From NCBI GenBank assembly GCA_023263695.1, contig JALQUZ010000002.1, forward strand, positions 29,594-93,593: DNA of 64,000 bases. Reading direction: 5' to 3'. Below are positions 22,220 through 32,737 of the stretch, one piece after another. How positions within the stretch are numbered: position 1 is the first letter of the stretch; every line of letters begins with the position of its first letter. The notes beneath the pieces were generated by a model that worked only from the letters and a program-made list of their open reading frames with translations, was not told the origin of the DNA and made no database searches. The position numbers were made by a program, and so were the translations under genes. Source of the stretch: Ilumatobacteraceae bacterium (GTDB lineage: Bacteria > Actinomycetota > Acidimicrobiia > Acidimicrobiales > Ilumatobacteraceae).

Positions 22220-22659
22220 TTGCAATCCCCTGCATGGGGGTCTGGTATTCCTTCGCGAACTCGCGCCAAGGCTGCCCAAATGTCAGTTGCGCTAGCCGGC
22301 CCAAGAAAACCCTTGCGCACAATTCCCTGATCATCAGCGATAAGCAGAGTGGGCACTGCATCAATTGCATATTTCTTGTGCAGTTCGCGATGAGCCGTGT
22401 ACTCACAAATTTCAACTGCAACTGAATTAGACTTGAGCACCTCGGCTTTGCGTTCAATATCTGCACACGTGTTGCACGTTGATGAAGTAAACGCCAACAC
22501 CAACCATTCCTTGTCAGGTTCCAAAAAGTCAGTGCGGTCCACCTGGGTAGGCATAGAGGGATCTGCCTGCGTTGGAGCCTGGACAGTTCGCTTGCTGAGA
22601 ACCCTGTTCAATAAAACAGCAATCACCAGCACCACTGCGACAATTACTGCACGAATCAT
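22216..22659 (-). CDS. membrane-anchored thioredoxin-like protein
   Basis: N-terminal TM, FTSSTCNTCADI (CxxC), AVPTLLIAD cis-Pro. Confidence 0.8.
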   Translation of the reverse strand: MIRAVIVAVVLVIAVLLNRVLSKRTVQAPTQADPSMPTQVDRTDFLEPDKEWLVLAFTSSTCNTCADIERKAEVLKSNSVAVEICEYTAHRELHKKYAIDAVPTLLIADDQGIVRKGFLGPASATDIWAALARVREGIPDPHAGDCN

Positions 22660-24158
22660 GAGCCGACTTCTGGCGATGGAAAAGTTGGAAGCGCAAGCAC
22701 TGCACTTCGGCCGATGAGCTCATGGCCACGCAACAACATTCGTTGCACAACAACAGGAAGAGAGGCGCGAATAACAATTTCACCATTTGACATTCCCGCA
22801 GGCACTGGGATGGAAACGAGACCGCTTGCTGGAAGCAAAACAGATTCGAGCCCAGCCATTGCCACTTCACCCGCTGGACCAATTTGCGAAATGGAAACTG
22901 TTCCCTCGACAGGCGTTGCATTCAGAACCACCATCGCATCGTCAATTCCACTCGAAACACCACTGGGCGCAATCCAAACCGTTGACATAGCGCCCATCGG
23001 AGCGCCTAAAACAACCGACGTTCCTACCGTATTGCCCTCTCGCCTATTAATAACTTGTTCGACAACAATGCCGGGAGCTTCAACACCAGGTTCTCCAACT
23101 GTGGAGACGATGATTCCATATCGTCCATTTGGAACATTTGGCAACGTGCTGGTGTCAAACAACGTAACCCTTCCTGCAGGGGCAACAACACTCGCGGGCT
23201 CACTTTGCGTGTCTGGATTCACACCATTCACAAACATCACACTTAAGGTTGCATCATTACGAGTTGGATTCAGAATCACTAATTGTTCAGTACTTCCATC
23301 CATTTTTTCACCGTCTGCAAACCACCACTCCGAGCTCAACCCACTTGCACCAAGAGCCATGGTGTAACCCAACCTCCCGTCACCCAAGTAATGCTGCGAA
23401 CGTCCAACCACTAACTTTCCCGCAGAGGCGTGTACTTCAACTGCAACCACTGGTTCATTGCGTGCACCTTCATCAGCCATATTCAGCGCAACAACTGAAC
23501 GCGGAGGAATGACGAAGCCATGCAACCGACTTGGTTCTCGAGTTGACTCCGTGGTTACGAACGAAACATCGACGACAGTTGAATCGCTGTAGGGGTTAGT
23601 GAGAACAATGTGGTCCAAGCTGTCTGCACCAGTAAAACCATCTGCAAAATACCAATCCGTGGCTGGTTCATTTGCACACTGTGCAACCGAATTACCTGCA
23701 GGATGATTAATGAACTGTTCAGCTGTGCCAACTCCGCCAAGAATCTCCACGATCGTGCTAATGAACGGCGACTCAATTCCTTCTTTCACATTTACAGTTG
23801 CTTGCGACCGAGCGGCAACAGTAACGGCAGTTACTACTGGTGATACACCCACACCCAGGCGAGTCACTGTGGCATTGAAGTCGGCATCTGAAGGATTTGA
23901 AATAATGATAGACCCAGAAATTGTTCCGTCATTTCCAGGAACACCAGGACAAAACCAGCTAGTCGAGATGCGTTGGTCAACCGAAACAAACGGCATAACC
24001 GGACTTGGCGCGACCATTGATTCGACAACTGAATTGTCGCGTTGATTCGTCAGCACCATTGCACCAACCATCAATAAAGAAAGCACAAACACAATTAATT
24101 GACGAACGCTCAAATGCGTACGGTTCTGAACGCTCGCTAGTCGCTGGTTTTCATTCAT
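22656..24158 (-). CDS. secreted/membrane-anchored DUF5719-like protein
   Basis: Single N-terminal TM; repeated beta-rich VILNPTRNDATLSV / VVLNATPVEGTVSI motifs; overlaps the GT2 gene, as in other actinobacterial loci. Confidence 0.6.
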   Translation of the reverse strand: MNENQRLASVQNRTHLSVRQLIVFVLSLLMVGAMVLTNQRDNSVVESMVAPSPVMPFVSVDQRISTSWFCPGVPGNDGTISGSIIISNPSDADFNATVTRLGVGVSPVVTAVTVAARSQATVNVKEGIESPFISTIVEILGGVGTAEQFINHPAGNSVAQCANEPATDWYFADGFTGADSLDHIVLTNPYSDSTVVDVSFVTTESTREPSRLHGFVIPPRSVVALNMADEGARNEPVVAVEVHASAGKLVVGRSQHYLGDGRLGYTMALGASGLSSEWWFADGEKMDGSTEQLVILNPTRNDATLSVMFVNGVNPDTQSEPASVVAPAGRVTLFDTSTLPNVPNGRYGIIVSTVGEPGVEAPGIVVEQVINRREGNTVGTSVVLGAPMGAMSTVWIAPSGVSSGIDDAMVVLNATPVEGTVSISQIGPAGEVAMAGLESVLLPASGLVSIPVPAGMSNGEIVIRASLPVVVQRMLLRGHELIGRSAVLALPTFPSPEVGS

Positions 24159-27100
24159 TGATCACCGCCCGCAGAGAAGGAAAAAGCGGGGGAATCAAGT
24201 TCATTGACGACAAGTACTTCACGATTTCGCGTTTGCAATATTCGGCGCTTCATTCTTCCAATATCAAATACTGCGACAATTACGAACAGCCACAGCAGCG
24301 ACTGAACGACGACGAGCAAGTATTGCAAAATTGGGGTGCTGTAGCGCAGCGTCGCCTGTCCACCCTCAACCACATCAAAGGCAGTGGTTCCACCGAAAGC
24401 AATTCGTGGTCTCACATCTGTCCCAGCAATGTCAAGTCGAAGACGGTCGCTGAATGGCACCGCGAGGTACACGGTGGAGTTATCAACTTCTGTAGTAATG
24501 CTTGAAACGTCGCCGACGCGAGGAATTGGCAAAGTGGAGTGCAATTCAGATGACAGCAACACTTCATCGCCCGCCTGCTTGCTCAATGCAGAAGAGCCTT
24601 CATCGAGAATTGAAAGCGATGGCACCCACGCCATATTTTCGTAAATCACCAAATCACTCGCCAAGTAAACGCGACGGAAATCAAGTTGCGTGGAGAGAGC
24701 CGCAAGGAGACCCTCTGGAAGCGGCAAAGGTGCGCCAATTGTTGATTCCCCACCATCAATTTGTGGCACTACGACATATCGAACTGCTAGTGGCGCTAGC
24801 AGGCGCCCACCGCGAACTGTTTCGCGCGAAATAATTGCATGAAGTGCGCTTTCCACATTGCCGCTGAGTTCAGTTGGCTTCACCCATCGATCACGCATAG
24901 TCAGTTCTCCGTCATCGGCAACCGCAAATGCAACTGTGTCGGTTACGCGTCTAGACACGATAGGAAGCACTTCGCTTCGCCCCACGTACACAATGTTGTA
25001 ATCGCCTTCTGGCGGATTGGCTTGCATCTGTGTGTACAAATTTGCGATTGCTGTTTTGGATTGATTCCACGACCCACCAACTGCCATAGAAACGGCTGGT
25101 AACACTCCAATACAAGACGCAATGACTGCACAGGAAACAACTGGCTTCCACCAGCGATATGCCAATGTCAATTCATCGTCGAAAACAAAACTTGCAAGCG
25201 CAGCGGCGCCAAGTGCAAGCCCAGATGCAATAACAGCCATCAATTGACCAAAGCTCGGTGCAGCGATGTTCAGCACATCGGCATCGATTGCAACCACCAA
25301 CATTCCAGTAAGAACAACAAGTGACAGCGAGCGGGTAGCCCAAACAAACGTAGTTGACCGAGTTACCACGACGCTGACAAAGACTGGAATGTAGAGACCC
25401 AATGCGATGATTCCGAATCGCAGGAGGCCACCATCAAATCGTGCGAGTTGAGTTAGTCCCACTCGTTGAATCGACGCTGCTTGACTCCCAATGAATTGAT
25501 CAATCCACCTCGAATTGACGAACTGACTCACCCATGGCGCATTAAGTACCAATGCACCCACGACCATGGCAACGACAACTCGTGCAACTGCAACGGCCTG
25601 GGTCAGGCTTACTCGAGCAAGTAATCCCCCAACAGTCCATGCGATTGCTACCCAAACCACAATTGCCAGAAATGTTGGGACAAAAGCAAACACCACAGAG
25701 GCAAACAGCACTGAGGTTGCAAAAAGTTGAGTTTGTTTTGCGCCGCGTAAGCCTGACTCTGCCCTGACGAATAGTCGGAGCACCCAAGGAAGTGCTGCGT
25801 ACACGAGCAAGTCACTCAAGCGACCTTTGCTCAACGCAACGTATGGAAGTGGAACCGCGACATACATCGCCATTCCAATTGCTCGAGCGCGTAGCGAAAA
25901 ATACCCTCCTGGAACCTTCCACATTCCAAATGCACCTACAAAAACGGTTCCAATGATTAAAGCTGTTTGCAAAGCCCCGGTTCGACCAAAGGAAATCATC
26001 CCCGCAATCGCCATCAATACATACCCGCTTGGGTTTGATCCCGCAGAACCAAAACCACCTTGAGTCCATCCGCTGAGGAATGAAGTGATCAATGCGCGCG
26101 GCGACTCCGTAGCGGAACGCATCGGCAGAAATTCCCCAACATGCGAAACTCCATGCAAGATAAAACTCCGACTACCCAACAACACACATGCGGTAATCGC
26201 GATAAACGTATTGGTTACAAATCGCTGATGTTTGACAGCGTCCTTGCGATCTTTCTGCGCAAGTGAAGCCTGCTGAATTCGTTTGCTGCGACGACGGATA
26301 AACGATGAAAATCGTGCACTCCCCGAAACCTGTAAGTCATGGATCTCACTAGCGGACACTAGGCGCAGTGGCCGCACTTCCGACCTGCGACGAAGAATAT
26401 ATGGAAGGTCAACAATCACCGCGAGTGAAGCTCGAAGCGACGCAAGTGCTGCAGTGAATCCGCCACCAAAAATTCCAGCAACAATTTGCACAACGGAGGC
26501 AACCAACATCTGCAACATCACAAAAGGAAGTTGCAAACTTCCCGAAAGGGAAACCACAGTGCGAACACGATTTCGCGCTTGAGTAGATGTTCGCTCCAAG
26601 TCAACGGCTCGCTGATCAATACTGTTTCTGTGCCGCGCTTTCGCTGAAGGAACAATTAACACTCGTGCTCCGCTCAAATGAGCGCGCCAGCACAGATCTA
26701 ACTCTTCACCGAAAAAGTTAATCTGACGATTAAATCCGCCCAACTCTCTAAACAGATCCGAGCGAATAAGCAAGCAAGCCGAAGAAAGTGCAAACACATC
26801 ACGAACACTGTCGTGCTGTTCCTGATCTTTTTCATTCTCGCCAATCAGTGGCTCAATCTCACCAATGCGGTCAACACTTAGCCCAACGCTTTGCAAAATG
26901 GTTGGGTCATTCCATTCCACAAGCTTTGGACCTACGAGCCCGGCATTTGATCGATAGGTCTCTTCAATCAGTCGCTCAATGGCTTCTGGATCCAACGCAA
27001 CATCGTCGTGCAATAGACAAAAAAATCCACCTTCGCCCTCAACAAGTCGGGCCACCTCATTCGCCACCAGCCCATAACCCGGATTTCCTTCAATATGACG

Positions 27101-27355
27101 AACTACCGCTTGTGGCAAAACCGAATGGATGAGTTCTGTTGGATCGGCGATCAGCCCGTCGCCCTCACTGCCTGCGGCCCCGACGATCAGAAACAAGGTT
27201 TGTAACTGCGGGTACGTCTGGGCGGCAAGTGCCTGCAATGACTCCATAAACCATGTGCCAGGTCGGTAGACCACCACGCTCGCAACTACCGGCGGAGCAT
27301 TCATCGCCCTCTTTGCGGACCGAGCAACATCGGCAGACACGTCGGTTTTCATCAC
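24155..27355 (-). CDS. glycosyltransferase family 2 domain fused to large multi-TM domain
   Basis: GT-A features CLLHDDVALDPEAI and GEELDLCWRAHLSGARV, followed by many TM helices. Confidence 0.85.
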   Translation of the reverse strand: MMKTDVSADVARSAKRAMNAPPVVASVVVYRPGTWFMESLQALAAQTYPQLQTLFLIVGAAGSEGDGLIADPTELIHSVLPQAVVRHIEGNPGYGLVANEVARLVEGEGGFFCLLHDDVALDPEAIERLIEETYRSNAGLVGPKLVEWNDPTILQSVGLSVDRIGEIEPLIGENEKDQEQHDSVRDVFALSSACLLIRSDLFRELGGFNRQINFFGEELDLCWRAHLSGARVLIVPSAKARHRNSIDQRAVDLERTSTQARNRVRTVVSLSGSLQLPFVMLQMLVASVVQIVAGIFGGGFTAALASLRASLAVIVDLPYILRRRSEVRPLRLVSASEIHDLQVSGSARFSSFIRRRSKRIQQASLAQKDRKDAVKHQRFVTNTFIAITACVLLGSRSFILHGVSHVGEFLPMRSATESPRALITSFLSGWTQGGFGSAGSNPSGYVLMAIAGMISFGRTGALQTALIIGTVFVGAFGMWKVPGGYFSLRARAIGMAMYVAVPLPYVALSKGRLSDLLVYAALPWVLRLFVRAESGLRGAKQTQLFATSVLFASVVFAFVPTFLAIVVWVAIAWTVGGLLARVSLTQAVAVARVVVAMVVGALVLNAPWVSQFVNSRWIDQFIGSQAASIQRVGLTQLARFDGGLLRFGIIALGLYIPVFVSVVVTRSTTFVWATRSLSLVVLTGMLVVAIDADVLNIAAPSFGQLMAVIASGLALGAAALASFVFDDELTLAYRWWKPVVSCAVIASCIGVLPAVSMAVGGSWNQSKTAIANLYTQMQANPPEGDYNIVYVGRSEVLPIVSRRVTDTVAFAVADDGELTMRDRWVKPTELSGNVESALHAIISRETVRGGRLLAPLAVRYVVVPQIDGGESTIGAPLPLPEGLLAALSTQLDFRRVYLASDLVIYENMAWVPSLSILDEGSSALSKQAGDEVLLSSELHSTLPIPRVGDVSSITTEVDNSTVYLAVPFSDRLRLDIAGTDVRPRIAFGGTTAFDVVEGGQATLRYSTPILQYLLVVVQSLLWLFVIVAVFDIGRMKRRILQTRNREVLVVNELDSPAFSFSAGGDQ

Positions 27356-27414
27356 GGCTCATTCAGGCTAGTTGGCTCCTTCTCAGCCCCCATTTCACCA
27401 AAGTCACCTACTGC

Positions 27415-27443
27415 TTGCAATAGTTAGCACTACGAGTTATCCT
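27415..27443 (+). promoter_or_regulatory. candidate sigma70-type promoter TTGCAA-N17-TATCCT
   Basis: TTGCAA 27415-27420, 17-nt spacer, TATCCT 27438-27443; downstream SD AAAGGA before ATG 27486. Confidence 0.45.
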
Positions 27444-27485
27444 TGTTAGCGCAAGGACCAAACGCCCCACTGCCAAAGGAACCCC

Positions 27486-27806
27486 ATGAAAATTCCAACT
27501 GTAAAGTTTCCAACCATTCCAAGCCTCGACCTCACCAAGATCGATGCTCAGGCTCTGCTCAACCGCTTCCCTCGCATCTCTACCGACCGGGCTGTTGAGA
27601 TGGCAAAAGATGCGGCATATACCACTGTTGGTTTTGGGGTACTTGCCTTTCAGAAAACACAGGTTCGACGCCAGGAAGTAATGGCTGAAGTTCACGCAAA
27701 ACTTCCAGGTGTTGTCGAAGAAGCTGCAACTCAGGCCTCAGCCGCAATCACTAACCTACGAAGGCTTGTTACCAACAGAAAACCAACCACCGAACAGCAC
27801 AGCTAG
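27486..27806 (+). CDS. hypothetical small protein
   Basis: SD plus ATG, promoter-like sequence upstream; no recognised domain. Confidence 0.65.
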   Translation: MKIPTVKFPTIPSLDLTKIDAQALLNRFPRISTDRAVEMAKDAAYTTVGFGVLAFQKTQVRRQEVMAEVHAKLPGVVEEAATQASAAITNLRRLVTNRKPTTEQHS

Positions 27807-29100
27807 TTCGAAAATCGCCCTCCCCGAGGGCACCGCAGCGGTTGGAATTGGACTATTCATCGCCGGTATTTCGGCGTACGTATTTTTCAAAATTGGTCAA
27901 CAAGCTCTTGGCCAAGATGGCTTTAAACCAATTGTTGCCATGTGGTTCATTGCATTTGCATTGATTCCCGGTTTCTTTCTGCCCATCGAACAAGAAGTGA
28001 GTAGAGCGCTTTCACACCGTCGCGCAATTGGCCAGGGTGGTCTACCGATTGTCAAGCGCGTTTTGCAAATCACCGTCATTATTTTTGTTGCGCTGTGCAT
28101 TGTTGTGTTTGCGCTTTCTTCACAAATCAAGAGCAATTTATTTGACGGATACAGCGTGGTGACTTGGTGCTTGCTGTTGTCACTTGCGACATATGCACCG
28201 ATGCACCTTGCGCGCGGAATTTGTTCGGGAAATGCACGGTTCGGTTCATACGGATTAATCATGGGTCTCGATGGAGCTATCCGAGTACTCAGTTGTGCAG
28301 TGCTTTGGATCGCCGGAGTAACCAATATTGGGGCATACGCCCTGACTATTGCGCTTTCGCCAGTTGTTGGTGTTGTAATTGTCGCGCTTACGGGAAACCT
28401 GAAAACCGAAGACGGCCCGCAAGCTTCGTGGGCAGAAGTAACTCCAAACCTTGGCTGGCTGCTTCTTGGTTCGCTATTTGCTGCCGCACTGGTAAACGCC
28501 GGGCCGATCACTGTTGACATTCTTGGCCACGATGCGCCACCAGAACTCGTGACCCGATTTGGCAATGCCGTTATCTTCGCCCGCATTCCCTTATTTCTCT
28601 TTCAAGCTGTTCAAGCATCACTGTTGCCGCGACTTGCGCGACTTGCCGCTCAGAGAAAACTTTCCGAATTCAAACGCGGATTACAACAATTGCTTGTGCT
28701 TGTTGGATCCGTTGGAGTGATTGGCACCGTAGGTGCGTTCGCACTTGGTCCTTGGGTGCTCAAACTGGTGTACGACGGCGGAATTGACCGACGAACCATG
28801 ACCCTGCTCGCATTCGCCAGCGCGTTGTACATGCTTGCGCTTGCGCTTGCACAGGCAGTTATTGCGTTAAGCGGTCATGCACGAGTTGCTGCTGGATGGT
28901 GTACGGGGTTCATTGCATTTGCGCTTGTCGCATGGCTTTCAAGCAACGACCTGTACCTCCGAGTGGAACTTGCACTCGTTGCGAGCTCGCTAGTTTCGCT
29001 TGCGATATTTATCGTCTCACTGAAGCAGAAGATTTCTGACGACGCAACATTCGATAACGCTTCACTTATTGATGCGTTGACGGAACGACCTCTCGAATAA
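27709..29100 (+). CDS. multi-TM lipid/polysaccharide flippase-like (MOP superfamily-type) membrane protein
   Basis: About 12 TM helices, ALSHRRAIGQGGLPIVKRV, polysaccharide-transporter style. Start uncertain (GTG 27709 or TTG 27766); 5' end overlaps the previous ORF. Confidence 0.68.
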   Translation: MLSKKLQLRPQPQSLTYEGLLPTENQPPNSTASSKIALPEGTAAVGIGLFIAGISAYVFFKIGQQALGQDGFKPIVAMWFIAFALIPGFFLPIEQEVSRALSHRRAIGQGGLPIVKRVLQITVIIFVALCIVVFALSSQIKSNLFDGYSVVTWCLLLSLATYAPMHLARGICSGNARFGSYGLIMGLDGAIRVLSCAVLWIAGVTNIGAYALTIALSPVVGVVIVALTGNLKTEDGPQASWAEVTPNLGWLLLGSLFAAALVNAGPITVDILGHDAPPELVTRFGNAVIFARIPLFLFQAVQASLLPRLARLAAQRKLSEFKRGLQQLLVLVGSVGVIGTVGAFALGPWVLKLVYDGGIDRRTMTLLAFASALYMLALALAQAVIALSGHARVAAGWCTGFIAFALVAWLSSNDLYLRVELALVASSLVSLAIFIVSLKQKISDDATFDNASLIDALTERPLE

Positions 29101-30087
29101 TTATCGATTGAGTCGACGAGACTCGTATTCGAGGTCGTGCTCGACCATCATTGATACGAGTTGTTCGAAGTTCACTTCTGGCTGCCAGCCAAGTTTGGCT
29201 TTTGCCTTTGCCGGGTCGCCGATAAGCAAGTCGACTTCTGCAGGACGCAAAAACTTTGCATCGTGGCGAACGTACGGGCGCCAATCACCCAGTCCGACTT
29301 TGTCAAATGCCAACGTGAGGAACTCTTCAATTGAATGTGTTTCACCCGTTGCGATCACATAATCGTCTGGTTCATCTTGTTGCAACATGAGCCACATCGC
29401 CTTTACATAGTCACCCGCATATCCCCAGTCGCGCTTTGCATCGGTGTTACCCAGTACAAGCTCTTTTTCGATGCCAAGCTTGATTCGCGCTGCCGTATTA
29501 GTGATTTTGCGAGTAACAAATTCAAGTCCGCGTCGTGGTCCTTCATGATTGAACAAAATTCCTGAGCACGCATAGAGGCCATAGCTCTCTCGATAGTTCA
29601 TGGTGATGTGATGTCCGAACACCTTGGCCACTCCGTATGGTGAGCGTGGGTGGAACGGAGTCATTTCGGTTTGCGGAACTTCGCGCACCTTGCCAAACAT
29701 CTCTGATGAGGACGCCTGATAAAAACGAATTGGGTTGTTCTGCGCTCCGCCAACCATACGAACAGCTTCAAGTGCACGAAGCACGCCAAGACCCGTGACG
29801 TTTGCCGTGAGTTCTGCCTGATTAAACGACATGGCCACAAACGAAATAGCTCCGAGGTTGTAAAACTCGTCGGGCTGAACATACTCAAGTGCGGTCACCA
29901 AACTGGTGAGATCGGTGAGATCTCCAGGGACAATTTCTACGTAGGGAAACTCGTCACGCAACAGTTCGGCACGTGGATTGTGCTGGCCCTTCATCATGCC
30001 GAAGACTTTGTACCCCTTACCATGCAAAAACTCTGCAAGATGGCGACCGTCTTGACCTGTGATCCCCGTGATGAAGGCTTTACGCAT
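29101..30087 (-). CDS. gmd: GDP-mannose 4,6-dehydratase
   Basis: [74 protein letters not shown]. Start at ATG 30087. Confidence 0.94.
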   Translation of the reverse strand: MRKAFITGITGQDGRHLAEFLHGKGYKVFGMMKGQHNPRAELLRDEFPYVEIVPGDLTDLTSLVTALEYVQPDEFYNLGAISFVAMSFNQAELTANVTGLGVLRALEAVRMVGGAQNNPIRFYQASSSEMFGKVREVPQTEMTPFHPRSPYGVAKVFGHHITMNYRESYGLYACSGILFNHEGPRRGLEFVTRKITNTAARIKLGIEKELVLGNTDAKRDWGYAGDYVKAMWLMLQQDEPDDYVIATGETHSIEEFLTLAFDKVGLGDWRPYVRHDAKFLRPAEVDLLIGDPAKAKAKLGWQPEVNFEQLVSMMVEHDLEYESRRLNR

Positions 30088-30120
30088 AAGGATTCCAAAT
30101 CTATCAGTACGATCACAGAC

Positions 30121-31089
30121 GTGATTGCTGTTCTTGCAGGTGGCGTAGGTGCCGCACGTTTTCTCCGTGGACTCATGCTCGAAGTTGAACCTCAGAACAT
30201 CACATCTATTGTGAACACTGGCGACGACACGGTGCTGCACGGCTTGAATATTTCGCCAGACCTCGACACGGTGACATACACCCTTGCAGGCGCCATAGAC
30301 CCCGAGCGCGGTTGGGGCCTGGAAAACGAAACATGGACTGCAATGGGAGCATTGTCTCGGTATGCCACAACTCGCCCACCTCAGTCGCGCGCTGCACCAA
30401 CATGGTTCAATCTTGGTGACAAGGACTTAGCAACACACTTCTACCGAACCGCTCGTCTTGCCGAAGGTGCATCACTTACGCAGATAACTGCAGAAATCGC
30501 TCAAGCGTGGGGGCTCGATTTACAACTTGTTCCCATGACTAACGAAAGTGTGCAAACAGTAATTACGCTCGCCGAAAACTGCGCCGCCGGCAGCGCAGGA
30601 ACTGACATTAGTTTTCAGGAATATTTCGTGAAACATCACCACAGCGTTGCGGCTTCTGGTGTGAAGTTTGTTGGTTCGACAGAGGCAAAGGCAAATGGGT
30701 TAGACATTCTGGCAAGTGCAGATTCCATTCTGATCGCGCCGTCAAACCCGTTGGTTTCCATTGCGCCAATTCGTTCGCTTGCTGGAGTCGACGACATTCT
30801 TGCAAAACGTCGTGAGTCGGTATGTGCGATTTCGCCAATTGTGAATGGCGCAGCCCTGAAAGGCCCAGCAGATCGCCTGATGACTGAACTGGGTCACGAA
30901 TCGTCAGTCGTTGGTGTAGCAAAAATTTACGCACCAATTTGTGGCACATTGATTATTGATCACGCTGATGCACATCTTGCTTCTTCCGTTGAGGCACAAG
31001 GCATGAGCTGCGTCGTAACTGACACCATCATGAAATCTCCGCAGGTTTCCGCTGCGCTTGCGCGAACAGCACTGGAGGCAACTCGATGA
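30121..31089 (+). CDS. cofD: 2-phospho-L-lactate transferase (F420 biosynthesis, CofD/FbiA)
   Basis: [68 protein letters not shown] 30121 with TACGAT 7 nt upstream. Confidence 0.94.
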   Translation: MIAVLAGGVGAARFLRGLMLEVEPQNITSIVNTGDDTVLHGLNISPDLDTVTYTLAGAIDPERGWGLENETWTAMGALSRYATTRPPQSRAAPTWFNLGDKDLATHFYRTARLAEGASLTQITAEIAQAWGLDLQLVPMTNESVQTVITLAENCAAGSAGTDISFQEYFVKHHHSVAASGVKFVGSTEAKANGLDILASADSILIAPSNPLVSIAPIRSLAGVDDILAKRRESVCAISPIVNGAALKGPADRLMTELGHESSVVGVAKIYAPICGTLIIDHADAHLASSVEAQGMSCVVTDTIMKSPQVSAALARTALEATR

Positions 31090-31799
31090 ACAGACTGACT
31101 GCTTGGGGAGTTGAAGGAATTGGCGAGATTGTTCCCGGAGATCAAATTGGCGACATTGTCGTGAGTGCCTGTCGCACCGAGCCGAATGGACCACTCCGCG
31201 ACAATGACGTAGTTGTCGTAACTCAAAAGATTGTGTCAAAGGCCGAGGGTCGGCTTGTGGAGATTGATCCAGAGGACCCACTGAGCCATAAGCAATTAGT
31301 TGAAGATGAAGCTGTACGAATTGTGCGCAGACGTGGCGACCTGATTATTACTGAGACGAAACACGGATTCATTTGTGCGAACAGCGGAATTGATTTATCA
31401 AATGTAGAACGCGGTTTTGCAGCACTGTTGCCGCTCGACAGCGACCGATCGGCCCGCCGCATTCGCGACATTATTCAGGCGAAGTTAGGCGTGTCTGTTG
31501 GTGTCATAGTGAGCGACACGTTTGGACGCCCATGGCGAAAAGGTTTAACCGACGTGGCTATTGGAGTTGCAGGAATTGCTGCTGTAGTTGACTTGCGCGG
31601 AACGCCAGACGCCCTTGGCCGCACCATGCAAGTCACCGAAGTATGCGTTGCAGATGAGCTGGCCAGCACCGCAGAACTGGTGATGGGAAAATCTTCTGGT
31701 ATCCCTGTCGCCATCGTTCGTGGTGCAGATTCTTCATGGTTTCGTGATGCATCAATGAACGAAATCGTTCGCCCTCCGCAGGAAGACCTATTTCGCTAA
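31086..31799 (+). CDS. cofE: coenzyme F420-0:L-glutamate ligase, single-domain CofE
   Basis: GIGEIVPGDQIGDIV, DVVVVTQKIVSKAEGRLVEI, VSDTFGRPWRKGLTDVAIGVAGIAAVVDLRG; overlaps cofD by 4 nt. Confidence 0.94.
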   Translation: MNRLTAWGVEGIGEIVPGDQIGDIVVSACRTEPNGPLRDNDVVVVTQKIVSKAEGRLVEIDPEDPLSHKQLVEDEAVRIVRRRGDLIITETKHGFICANSGIDLSNVERGFAALLPLDSDRSARRIRDIIQAKLGVSVGVIVSDTFGRPWRKGLTDVAIGVAGIAAVVDLRGTPDALGRTMQVTEVCVADELASTAELVMGKSSGIPVAIVRGADSSWFRDASMNEIVRPPQEDLFR

Positions 31800-31802
31800 C
31801 AG

Positions 31803-32735
31803 CTACTGCTGTTTGAAGTGTTGACGAATGACTGCGAGGCCATCGTGAAGGGTGGTCCATGGAGCCCATCCGAGCTGAATTTTTGCTCGAACATTTGAAA
31901 CCGCAGTGCGCTGCAAGTCGGCTGGGCGTGCACCGACCTTTCTAGCTTTCACCATTGTTCCTGCAGCGAGTTGTTTAAATAATTCCTCGACTGCAGTTTG
32001 CACACCGGTTCCAATATTGATGAGCAGACCATCGCCTCGGTTCTGTGCACGCACCAAAGCGTCAACCACATCATCGATGTATACGAAGTCTCTGGTTTGT
32101 TTACCATTGCCAAAAATCTGCGCGTCTTCGCCTCGTAAAATTGCAGCCGCAAATGCAGCAACTACTCCATCCTCTTCACGCTGCCGCAAACCGTAGACAT
32201 TCGTAGTTGCAAGCACGGTGAATTCAATTCCATGTTTCTCTCGGTAGACGCCAAGTAAATCGATCAAAGTTTGAGCCATTACATGGGGAACGCCAATTGC
32301 ATCGTTTTTCCTGCCTTCCTTAACAGGAAGATGCTTGGCATGCACTTCTCCATAGATCAGCCCAGCAGCAATGCACACCACTACCTTTTTCACGCCGTGA
32401 TTTCGCGCCGCCTCCAACACCGACAGCAACATGGGAACCGCTCGCATGACCGATGAATTATCGGATGCTTGCGGCGCAAGTAACGCGAAGTGGTACAGCA
32501 CATCTGGTCTACGGAGTCCAACGAGTTCTGCAAACTCAAGACTTGTGACATCGAGATGATGAAACCTCAGTTGCCCACCCATTGCGCGTGCATCGGCAAG
32601 ATTGGCAAGCGAACCAGTGGAAAGGTCGTCAACCACTTCTACTGCGTGGCCATCGGCAAGAAGACGTTCAGTGAGATGTGAACCAATAAAACCTGCTCCG
32701 CCACACACCATCACCGATGTGGTGGATGTAGCCAT
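31803..32735 (-). CDS. NAD-dependent epimerase/dehydratase
   Basis: CGGAGFIGSHLTERLLADGH, RDFVYIDDVVDALVRA. Confidence 0.9.
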   Translation of the reverse strand: MATSTTSVMVCGGAGFIGSHLTERLLADGHAVEVVDDLSTGSLANLADARAMGGQLRFHHLDVTSLEFAELVGLRRPDVLYHFALLAPQASDNSSVMRAVPMLLSVLEAARNHGVKKVVVCIAAGLIYGEVHAKHLPVKEGRKNDAIGVPHVMAQTLIDLLGVYREKHGIEFTVLATTNVYGLRQREEDGVVAAFAAAILRGEDAQIFGNGKQTRDFVYIDDVVDALVRAQNRGDGLLINIGTGVQTAVEELFKQLAAGTMVKARKVGARPADLQRTAVSNVRAKIQLGWAPWTTLHDGLAVIRQHFKQQ

Positions 32736-32737
32736 GA

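Noticed and set aside
27897-28586. 229-aa minus-strand ORF antisense to the flippase-like gene
   Set aside because: Mirror ORF of a hydrophobic coding sequence; no start signal or domain.
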